A DNA stretch of 6,890 nt from Synechococcaceae cyanobacterium RL_1_2 (GTDB taxonomy: Bacteria; Cyanobacteriota; Cyanobacteriia; Cyanobacteriales; JAAUPO01). This document shows, in pieces, positions 1-5,719 of this stretch (within the stretch, counting starts at the first letter, position 1; every line of letters starts with the position of its first letter). The stretch covers positions 1 to 6,890 of the forward strand of contig JAAUPO010000124.1 in assembly GCA_012033095.1 (NCBI GenBank), written 5' to 3'. Under the pieces are notes generated by a model. The model worked only from the letters and a program-made list of their open reading frames with translations, did not search any database and was not told the DNA's origin. The position numbers and the translations under genes are program-made.

Positions 1-167
1 CTGTAAATGTTCCACTAATAATTGAGCAGCGGCTAATTCGCGATCGTGGCGTTGGCCATAACGAAAGGATAGGGCAAATCACTTCATAACCATCCTGAAG
101 GGCGATCGCAGCGGTTGGTAGCCGAATCTAGCCCTCCAGATAAGAGGACAACAGCTTTTTTCGCCAT
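1..167 (-). pseudogene. queC: 7-cyano-7-deazaguanine synthase QueC, 5' end, two frameshifts, partial
   Basis: QueC converts 7-carboxy-7-deazaguanine to preQ0 using ATP and ammonia, in queuosine biosynthesis (cytoplasm). The start at 167 reads MAKKAVVLLSGGLDSAT, which contains the SGGLDS PP-loop that binds ATP. The protein then continues in two other frames: AIALQDGYEVIC after a +1 shift at the GG of 113-114, and YGQRHDRELAAAQLLVEHLQ after a second +1 shift at the GGG of 72-74. The YGQRH motif is typical of QueC. Restoring both frames gives the spacing between PP-loop and YGQRH that I recall for E. coli QueC, so one surplus base at each site is the simplest reading. An AGGAG ribosome-binding site lies 12 bases before the ATG. 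The remaining C-terminal part, including the zinc-binding cysteines, is off the left edge. As printed the gene is broken; sequencing error is possible. Confidence 0.85.
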
Positions 168-179
168 GGTAATTTTCTT

Positions 180-184
180 CTCCT
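180..184 (-). promoter_or_regulatory. Ribosome-binding site of queC
   Basis: AGGAG on the minus strand, 12 bases before the ATG at 167. It supports that start codon, which places the PP-loop about ten residues from the N-terminus, as usual for the family. Confidence 0.5.
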
Positions 185-319
185 AAAATTTGGGGGAGAG
201 CTCAGGTTTGGTTGATATCCACCCTCAATTATCTCTATCCCTCGATGGGCACAATCTTGATTTTAACAATGGCTGGCCACCATCGCCCATACTCCACGCC
301 CCAGTTCGATGCTCAATTT

Positions 320-1338
320 TTATAAAAGTTTTACAATATTATCGAGCTTGTTAATCAATATTTGGGGATTAGCCTGTTCTCGATCGACCATATTACCAAT
401 CCCGGTTACTTGTAATTTAATGGCTCGATTAACGTCGAAATGGCGATCATGTTCCATGGTACTACTGCCCTCTGCCCATAACTCCCCTAAGCGATCGCGC
501 AGAGCCATAAACGTATCAGGATCATCAAAATTCACTAGGGTAAAATAGCGATCAATGCCCAGGGTTTCCACGGCTAAACCATACACATCAAACTTAAGTT
601 GGGGGCTGCGGGGAAATTTTACTAAATAACCTTCCACCGTTAAATTTTGTTCATGGTTATTAACCACGCTATCTACAACTTTTACCGGCTCTAATAACTG
701 TAAATGGATGGGTTGCTGGGGAAAGGGTTGTTGTTGGTAGTGAACTTGGACAATATCCCCCCGATATAAATTTTGGGCATAATTGGGATCTTTGACATAA
801 ATAGGCAACACGCGATCGCGATACTCCACCACTAAAATTTTGTTATCCTCACTGGCAAAATGCACCTTAGCTGTAATGGTATCTTCATCGGCTAACGAAC
901 CCAAATCAACGGAATCCTCCTTAGGAAAATCGACCCTTTCCCATGGTTCAGTCACCTTAATTGAGCTTAAAAAAATATGGGGTTGGGGACTAGGGTTTTT
1001 TAAAATCTTACCCGTAATACAGACGCGATCGTGGCGTTTCGTCTGGTCTAAAACCCTTAATAGGGCTTCATTATCACTTACTAAGGAATAAAAACGATAG
1101 TTAAAAAAATTCTCTGGCTCCCGCACCGTTAACACATACAGCCCAGTCCCCCCCTACTGCCATGGATCTCGCCAATTAACCCTTCTTCCCCCAGTAAGGT
1201 TTCAATCCTTTGATCCTGTAAACCTTCATAATTACTTTCTTCATAGCCACACCCTGGATCGGCCATAGTTAAGTTGGCCGTTAGCACCGTAATTAAAAAT
1301 AGGGCGATCGCGATCGAGGCATATTTTAAAAATTTCAT
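320..1338 (-). pseudogene. Exported protein of unknown function with OB-like repeats, frameshifted in a G7 run
   Basis: I do not recognise a named family; it resembles conserved cyanobacterial hypothetical proteins. It starts at 1338 (MKFLKYASIAIALFLITVL...), a clear signal peptide with a likely cut after TMA at residue 26, so the protein should be exported. The first frame runs to about residue 62, then the frame is lost in seven consecutive G (1148-1154 on the plus strand as C). Adding one G joins it exactly to the long downstream frame (LYVLTVREPENFF...), giving 339 residues. Three stretches (about 103-129, 194-222 and 306-339) share a pattern of charged turn, V/I-x-V-x-G/H strand and a later strand-rich segment that looks like OB-fold barrels; this is inference from pattern only. 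No catalytic motif is visible. It lies upstream of queC on the same strand with a 152-base gap. It is either a pseudogene, a slippage-controlled gene, or a homopolymer sequencing error. Confidence 0.7.
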
Positions 1339-1814
1339 GGTTTAAACAAACGATGCAACTACAATGTCGGGGATAAAAGGGGACAAACAAGTTCAACTTG
1401 TCCTCAATGGCTATGTTTAATGATAGGTCAATTAAAATTCGTTTAGCTTAATTTAACCTAAGCAAAAAGCAAAATTCAGAGTAAATCAAAACTAATTACG
1501 ACCTTTGCCGTACTAATCCTAATCCCTATCCCACCAAACATTATCTTGTATGGCCATCGTGAAACTACTGGCTATTCAAGGACTTTGAAGAAACAAAATC
1601 AACTTATTTCAGATTTTTATCAAAAGATAGCGATCGCCCCAAAAAACACCTAAGGATTGAATTATTGAAGCGATCTCGCCCATTCCCTGTTATCCCAAAA
1701 CCGCTTCGTATAGTATGGCAACGTAACGTTTATCTCCATGGTTGCCTAAAATAATGCCCCCAAATATGTGCTTATTTTACTTAGCGGACTTAGTATAAAA
1801 GTACCAAATATTGC
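1339..1814. other. Spacer without a recognised gene
   Basis: This 476-base stretch holds the upstream region of the exported-protein gene, the 1387-1401 palindrome, one HIP1 octamer (1630-1637) and one CCATGG (1736-1741). The plus strand is open from 1462 to about 1652 in one frame, but that frame has no ATG and its translation resembles nothing I know. No 5' part of hsdS is visible here, although the 3' part lies on the far side of the insertion sequence. Confidence 0.6.
1387..1401. promoter_or_regulatory. Palindrome ACAAGTT-C-AACTTGT, possible operator
   Basis: A perfect 7-bp inverted repeat around one central base lies 49 bases before the start of the exported-protein gene. It is flanked by GGACAA at 1381-1386 and TTGTCC at 1398-1403, which can pair as an alternative longer loop. 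The position upstream of a start codon fits an operator. No known cyanobacterial regulator site is recognised in it. Confidence 0.3.
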
Positions 1815-1839
1815 GGTAGTGAATCAATTAAATGTGGGA
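1815..1839 (+). repeat. Left terminal inverted repeat of the IS
   Basis: Begins GGTAGTG and ends AATGTGGGA. Compared with the reverse complement of 2686-2710 it matches at 21 of 25 positions, differing at positions 8, 9, 14 and 16. Confidence 0.85.
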
Positions 1840-1878
1840 CTGATAAAATAGAGAGACTAATAAACTAAAAATGAAGCA

Positions 1879-2701
1879 ATGGAATGGCCCCTGTGCGGTC
1901 ATAGCAAAGCCCATAAACACGGCAAGATGCCCCATGGACATCAACGCTATCTTTGTCCCGGTTGCCACCAAACCTTTTCCGAATCCTTCGATAGTCTTTA
2001 CTACCGTCGTCACGTAAGTCCTGAGAAAATTCGCCAAGTCCTGCAAGCCCACAGTGAAGGCAGTAGTTTGCGAGGCATTAGCCGCACCACTCAACTGGCA
2101 TATAACACAGTGGTCAGTATCATTAGAGCGGCCAGCCAAAGGGCACAGTTATTACACAATCAAGAGGTTCAAGGAGTGGAAACCGAAGAGGTCATGGCGG
2201 ATGAAATGTGGTCATTCGTTTTAAAAAACAGAAACAATGCACAACGGAGGAAGTGAACCAGGGAGATTGTTGGATTGGAATGAGTCTTGCCAGCTCTAGT
2301 GGATTGATTCTGTCCGCCTGTGTAGGCAAGCATACCGATACATTCATCGAGCAATTAGTTATCAACACGGAAGGGAAGACCCCCTGCAAACAGATGAATA
2401 TGGATGATTGGGGTGGATATAAACGAGTGTTGCCACCTGAGATTGAACATTACATCGGCAAAGACAAGACACAGCCAGCGAACAAATGGAACGGTGTAGC
2501 AACAAACGGGAGTTGCATCGACGACAGAATAAGTTTGGCAAGGTGTGGGAACAAACGAAAATGACGACTCGATTAGTGGTAAGTTACTTCAACTGGATTT
2601 GGCAACACAGTCGCTTTAAAACCACGGCGGCTCAGCGAGCAGGATTAACGACTCGATTGTGGCATTGGCATGACATTGCTATTTATCCCACATTAATTTG
2701 A
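1879..2701 (+). pseudogene. IS1-family transposase, decayed
   Basis: The 5' part (1879-2256) matches InsA: an N-terminal zinc ribbon with C6 and the pair C26-x-x-C29, the GHQRYLCPGC signature of IS1, and a helix-turn-helix near residues 48-85. The 3' part, reached by a -1 shift at 2223-2229, is the InsB catalytic half: first aspartate in ADEMW (D at 2200-2202), second in MDDWGGY (2403-2408), and a conserved C-terminus TRLVVSYFNWIW. Decay is clear. The first zinc-ribbon cysteine is tryptophan (W3). Near 2475 the expected R-L-E-R-T-N motif is shortened by about five bases and the catalytic Glu codon reads CAG (Gln, 2476-2478). An in-frame TAG follows at 2497-2499, and the frame shifts again near 2510. 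Only the -1 site looks programmed; the rest are lesions. Confidence 0.85.
2223..2229 (+). promoter_or_regulatory. A-AAA-AAC slippery heptamer for -1 frameshifting
   Basis: The zero frame reads TTA AAA AAC, so the heptamer A_AAA_AAC is in the correct phase for simultaneous -1 slippage. The -1 product runs ...SFVLKKQKQC into the catalytic half. The same A6C window is the known InsA-InsB' frameshift signal of IS1. Without the slip, translation ends at TGA 2254-2256 after 125 residues, yielding an InsA-like protein that in IS1 acts as a repressor. Confidence 0.65.
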
Positions 2702-2710
2702 CGCACTACC
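2686..2710 (-). repeat. Right terminal inverted repeat of the IS
   Basis: Read on the minus strand it begins GGTAGTG and ends AATGTGGGA, mirroring the left end. The stop codon TGA of the last transposase frame (2699-2701) lies within it, as is common for compact insertion sequences. Confidence 0.85.
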
Positions 2711-3145
2711 AATTTTTCTATTAATTATCAAAATAATGACTTATCGCCAAAAGGTCGATTAATATGCAAAAACTCAATATTAATGGTGTGTATAGGTGGA
2801 AGTATTGGTAAACATGCAGTTAATGACCGAGATGTTACCTGTAATCAACAGATAAATGCGATCACACCTTACTTACAAGACATCTCTAAATTCATCTTTT
2901 TTACTATGGGAGATACTTTTTTCCAGAAGAAGATAATCAAGAATGCTGGAGGTTCTGCAACTCCAATCATCAATAAAAGTAAGTGGTCATCTATTCCAAT
3001 TCCTCTCGCCCCACTTGCAGAACAAAAACGGATTGTGGAGAAGGTCGATCGCTTGATGAAGATGTGTGATCAACTCGAAAGTAGTATTGAGCAACGGACG
3101 GATAAACAAACCCAATTATTAAACGCTGTCATGGCAAACATCTAA
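2702..3145 (+). pseudogene. hsdS: Type I restriction-modification specificity subunit HsdS, 3' fragment
   Basis: HsdS gives type I restriction enzymes their DNA target. The frame is open from directly after the TGA in the IS right repeat, reading into NYQNNDLSPKGRLICKN and then SIGKHAVNDRDVTCNQQINA, the end of a target-recognition domain. GGSATPIINKSKWSSIPIPL and LAPLAEQKRIVEKVDRLM follow, then a charged helix (DQLESSIEQRTDKQTQLLNAVM), which is the conserved C-terminal repeat of HsdS. About 147 codons remain of a protein usually near 400 residues or more, so most of the protein, including the first recognition domain, is missing. The ATG at 2783 is internal and not a real start. No hsdM or hsdR is present in the window, and no 5' half lies left of the IS, so a deletion must have accompanied or followed the insertion. 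Confidence 0.85.
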
Positions 3146-3199
3146 CCCGATCAAATCATAGACCAGCCTCTCCTGAATACCTAAGAGCTGATGTATCAA

Positions 3200-3278
3200 G
3201 CCCCCCTGCCCCCGATTCTGGGGGAGCAATTCCTGAAAGATCATTAACAGTTCCCCAAATGTGGGGGATTTAGGGGGC
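3200..3278. repeat. GC-rich miniature inverted repeat, copy 1
   Basis: A 79-bp unit whose ends are inverted repeats: GCCCCCCTGCCCCC at the left and GGGGGATTTAGGGGGC at the right. Each end also folds on itself: CCCCC 3209-3213 with GGGGG 3220-3224, and CCCC 3253-3256 with GGGGG 3263-3267. A near-identical unit lies at 6321-6398. It follows the hsdS fragment by 54 bases. This type of CCCCC/GGGGG interspersed repeat is familiar from many cyanobacterial genomes. Confidence 0.8.
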
Positions 3279-3338
3279 ATAAACAGCCTGTAAAATGGTA
3301 TGATGACCATGTTTGATTTAGTCGGTAATGTTAATACC

Positions 3339-3359
3339 TCTACGTTTTAAGACCGTAGA
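3339..3359. other. Small hairpin upstream of the adaptor gene
   Basis: TCTACG and CGTAGA form perfect 6-bp arms around a 9-base loop, about 105 bases before the adaptor start. There is no T run after it, so a rho-independent terminator is unlikely. A regulatory role is possible but unsupported. A 9-bp tandem (GTTGATTGA/GTTGATTGT, 3410-3427) lies between it and the gene. Confidence 0.25.
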
Positions 3360-3464
3360 AAAGATCCGGTAATTTGATTTTTGCGCTAATACATAGTGAG
3401 GGAGTAACAGTTGATTGAGTTGATTGTTCTTGTTCTATTCATAACTTGCTGCTACTAAATCTTC

Positions 3465-4885
3465 ATGGAAGCCTCTAGGAAAAAAAAGAAATATTTACCT
3501 TGGATAATTCTCGCGATCGCGTTAGGTGTAGGAGGTCTAACCTAGGTTACTGAAAGGGAGATCCCAACAGGGGGATAAAGATCCCCTAGCCGATTACACC
3601 ATGGAAGTAGTGGCCCAGGATTTAAGCGTTACCATTGAGGCCAGTGGCACGGTAGAACCAATCCAGAGCGTTAATGTTAGCCCCAAAATTCAGGGTAGAT
3701 TAGCTAGTCTTAGGGTGGATCAAGGAAATTTTGTGCAGGCGGGGCAAATTATTGCGGTGATGGAAAATGAAGAAGCCCAGGTGCAGGTTCAGCAAGCCGA
3801 GGCTAATTTATCCCAAGAGATCGCCAATTTAAAGACCGCAGAGATCAATATTCCGGCGGAGGCCTCCCAAGCCCAGGTGCGGTTAGAACAAGCAGAAGCC
3901 CGATTAAGGGAAAGACAGCAAAGCCTCCCCAAGGAATTGGAGCAGTTAAAATTTCAAATAAAGTCCGCAGAATCCCGTTTAGCTTTGGCCCAAAAAAGAT
4001 TGGATCGCTATAGCTTCTTGCAGGAAGAAGGGGCGATCGAGAGCGATCGTTTAGACGAAACCCAAGATGAATATAATCGAGCGTTGACTAACCTTCAGGA
4101 AATACAACAAAAACTTTCTAGTCTCCAAAATACCCAAAGCCCAGAACTATCCCAGTTGACCGCCGCCGCCGAGGAGGCCCGTTTAATTGCGCAACAACAA
4201 CAAAACAATAGCCGCGATCGTCTCAATCAATCAGTGGCCGCCAGGGATGAAGCCCTCGCCCAATTAGAACTAAGGCGGGTACAGTTGCGGGATACCTTCA
4301 TTAAAGCCCCCTTCTCCGGGATTGTGACCCAGCGTTATGCGGTCGAAGGAGCCTTTGTTACCCCCACCACTTCCGCTTCCAATACGGCTTCCGCGACCTC
4401 TAGTTCCATTATCGCCCTAGCCAAAGGATTAGAAGTAATTGCCCAAATTCCGGAGGTGGACATTGCTCGCCTCACCCCAGGTCAAAAAGTAGAGATTAGG
4501 GCCGATGCTTACCCCAGAGGACACTTTTAACGGCACCATTAAAACGATCGCCCCAGAGGCCATTGTGGATCAAAATGTCACTTCCTTTGAAGTAACCATC
4601 TCGTTGGAAAATGGCCAGGATAAACTGCGATCTAAAATGAATGTAGATATTACGTTTATTACTAATCCCGTTACAAATGCGGTAGTAGTGCCGACGGTGG
4701 CCATTGTGATCCAAGAAGGACAACCAGGGATTTATGTAGTCGGAGAGGATAATCAACCCGCATTTACCCCCGTTACCCTCGGCATCACCGTGGAAGATCA
4801 AACCCAAATTTTGCAAGGGATTACTGCGGGGGAACGTATTTTTATCGAGTTACCTAACAATAACCAACAAAACCGACCAGACTAA
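3465..4885 (+). pseudogene. HlyD/MacA-type efflux periplasmic adaptor subunit, two frameshifts
   Basis: Adaptors of this family link an inner-membrane ABC or RND pump to an outer-membrane channel. The ATG at 3465 reads MEASRKKKKYLPW and a hydrophobic anchor (residues 10-26), then hits TAG at 3543-3545. Removing one C at 3541-3542 gives LTRLLKGRSQQ and joins the main frame. Next come the first half of a barrel-sandwich (lipoyl-like) domain (about residues 60-101, SGTVEPIQSVNVSPKIQGRL), a long glutamine/glutamate-rich helical hairpin (about 105-273), the second barrel half (FIKAPFSGIVTQRYAVEGAF) and the beta-barrel. A second +1 shift in the C4 run at 4512-4515 separates ADAYP from EDTFNGTIKTIAP; the membrane-proximal domain follows to the stop. 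Corrected length is about 472 residues, normal for the family. No partner ABC or RND gene follows in the window. Confidence 0.85.
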
Positions 4886-4916
4886 TGGTGATACCACAGG
4901 ATAATTTAATCACCAT
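4885..4916 (+). terminator. Inverted repeat at the adaptor stop codon, possible terminator
   Basis: ATGGTGAT (4885-4892) and ATCACCAT (4909-4916) are perfect 8-bp arms with a 16-base loop, starting on the last base of the adaptor's TAA stop. No T run follows, so intrinsic termination would be weak; mRNA 3'-end protection is an alternative. Confidence 0.35.
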
Positions 4917-5011
4917 CGCGATCGCTTAAATTGAACTTTGGCCGTCTGATCCGCTATGGGGTAATTTGATTAATCTCTTCAGAGAATGGAGGAAAGAGCC
5001 ACAAGTAATAA

Positions 5012-5051
5012 TTATTTAGTTATTTCGTTATTTAATTAATTATTTATTTAG
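5012..5051. repeat. Degenerate 8-bp tandem array (TTATTTAG type), five units
   Basis: Consecutive octamers read TTATTTAG, TTATTTCG, TTATTTAA, TTAATTAT and TTATTTAG. The period is exact; the sequence varies at the last bases. A related AT stretch (TTATTTAATTAATTAA) recurs near 5180-5195 beside the stop of the secreted gene. Confidence 0.55.
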
Positions 5052-5070
5052 GGTCTGTCATCATCTAAAC

Positions 5071-5099
5071 CTGAAACTCTTCTTAGCTAAGGATTTCAG
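5071..5099. terminator. Palindromic hairpin between convergent genes
   Basis: Outer arms CTGAAA (5071-5076) and TTTCAG (5094-5099) enclose the perfect palindrome CTTAGCTAAG (5082-5091). The site lies between two convergent genes, so a two-way terminator is plausible. Pairing is AT-rich and imperfect. Confidence 0.25.
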
Positions 5100-5116
5100 T
5101 TTAAATTTCAGTTTAA
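5093..5116. repeat. 12-bp perfect tandem duplication
   Basis: ATTTCAGTTTAA is present twice head to tail, and the following A continues the pattern. Confidence 0.7.
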
Positions 5117-5208
5117 AACTATACTTTCTGAACCTGGCTCAGGATAAACGTTTTAATGCTAATTGATGACACTCCCTAGTTATTTAATTAATTAATTATT
5201 AACGACAA

Positions 5209-5658
5209 TTAACGACGGGGGGTAGGGCTATACATGGGAGGACGCTCATAGGTAAATTCCCGTGCATCACGATAGGTACTAATGGCTCGCAGGGAAGTAT
5301 TGTAAGGATTCACCAAATCAATGGTACGAATGATCGGATCGCTAGATACCTGCTGTTCCAACATATCGTCAAACACAACCCGTAACACCGCATAATCCTT
5401 GACAACTTGATGTTCTGGATAGTTGCCGATCGGGAAACCCTTAGGCCCAAAACCGAGATCCACAAAATCCCAAGGACTCATATCATCAAAAATATCCCCG
5501 GAGTTATAGGTACTAATCTCCTCGTACACATTGGGTAATTTCTCCAGTTGTACTGGTTCAAAGTTGATTGATTCCATTGATTGGCCAAAAGCCATGGAAC
5601 CCATAGAACCCATGCCCCAAAGTACCGCCGTGGTAGCTAATAACTTTTTCCAAGACAT
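5209..5658 (-). CDS. Small exported hypothetical protein (149 aa)
   Basis: I do not recognise a family. I chose the ATG at 5658 over the in-frame GTG at 5673 because GGGAG (5667-5671, minus strand) sits 8 bases before it, and because the protein then starts MSWKKLLATTAVLWGMGSMG, a proper signal peptide with a likely cut at AFG|Q (residue 25). The mature protein is about 124 residues, acidic in its first half (SGDIFDDMSPWDFVDLGFGP), with a central strand/helix-like segment (KDYAVLRVVFDDMLEQQV) and a basic, proline-rich tail (ERPPMYSPTPRR). It has no cysteines and no second membrane segment, so a soluble periplasmic, lumenal or secreted protein is likely. It is intact and divergent from pyrE across 61 bases. 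Confidence 0.8.
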   Translation of the reverse strand: MSWKKLLATTAVLWGMGSMGSMAFGQSMESINFEPVQLEKLPNVYEEISTYNSGDIFDDMSPWDFVDLGFGPKGFPIGNYPEHQVVKDYAVLRVVFDDMLEQQVSSDPIIRTIDLVNPYNTSLRAISTYRDAREFTYERPPMYSPTPRR

Positions 5659-5666
5659 ACTGTCAT

Positions 5667-5671
5667 CTCCC
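5667..5671 (-). promoter_or_regulatory. Ribosome-binding site of the small exported protein
   Basis: GGGAG on the minus strand, 8 bases before the ATG at 5658. It decides that start against the upstream GTG, which lies within the site itself. Confidence 0.6.
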
Positions 5672-5679
5672 ACATTAAT

Positions 5680-5707
5680 TTGTGATTAAATTTTACCTGA
5701 CTATTTT
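5680..5707 (+). promoter_or_regulatory. Possible pyrE promoter
   Basis: TTGTGA (5680-5685), a 16-base spacer and TATTTT (5702-5707) resemble a sigma-70 promoter. Transcription would begin only a few bases before the pyrE ATG, so the message would be nearly leaderless; this agrees with the absence of a Shine-Dalgarno sequence there. Match to consensus is modest. Confidence 0.3.
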
Positions 5708-5719
5708 ATCTTTGTAGCC

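Larger units (their letters stand above)
1815..2710 (+). mobile_element. IS1-family insertion sequence, 896 bp, inactive
   Basis: The element is bounded by 25-bp imperfect inverted repeats (1815-1839 and 2686-2710, 21 of 25 matching). It carries one transposase split over two frames by an IS1-type slippery site, and the transposase stop codon falls inside the right repeat, so the ends are well defined. The transposase has lost its catalytic glutamate and holds further frame breaks and an internal stop, so the copy should be immobile. The 9 bases flanking each end (ending TTGC on the left, starting AATT on the right) do not match, so no target duplication is evident. No CGATCG core occurs inside it, unlike the surrounding chromosome. 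Confidence 0.85.
4886..5208. other. AT-rich convergent spacer with short repeats
   Basis: This 323-base spacer separates the adaptor gene from the minus-strand secreted gene; both point into it. It holds the 4885-4916 inverted repeat, one HIP1 octamer (4918-4925), an AT octamer array (5012-5051), a palindromic hairpin (5071-5099), a 12-bp tandem duplication (5093-5116) and an (AATT)n stretch near 5184-5198. No gene is recognised. A 14-codon frame from the ATG at 4885 ends at once and is not credible. Confidence 0.6.

Noticed and set aside
269..283. Possible terminator hairpin ATGGCTGGCCACCAT between the exported-protein gene and queC
   Set aside because: The arms are only four bases with an uneven centre and there is no T run on the minus strand; too weak to call.
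840..1091. Plus-strand open frame opposite the exported-protein gene
   Set aside because: It lies wholly antisense to the well-structured minus-strand coding sequence, and its translation is low in recognisable motifs.
1462..1652. Open plus-strand stretch in the spacer left of the IS
   Set aside because: It has no ATG, is short, and its translation resembles neither HsdS nor any family I know.
1828..2139. Minus-strand open frame across the start of the transposase
   Set aside because: It is antisense to the IS1 transposase, which has clear motifs, and it runs across the IS left repeat; it is a shadow.
3119..3310. Minus-strand open frame over the first miniature repeat
   Set aside because: It is made mostly of the repeat itself and the end of hsdS read backwards.
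4885..4932. ATG overlapping the adaptor stop codon (TAATG), as in a coupled downstream gene
   Set aside because: The frame ends after 14 codons. Neighbouring frames give only short peptides that do not match an ABC permease or ATPase.
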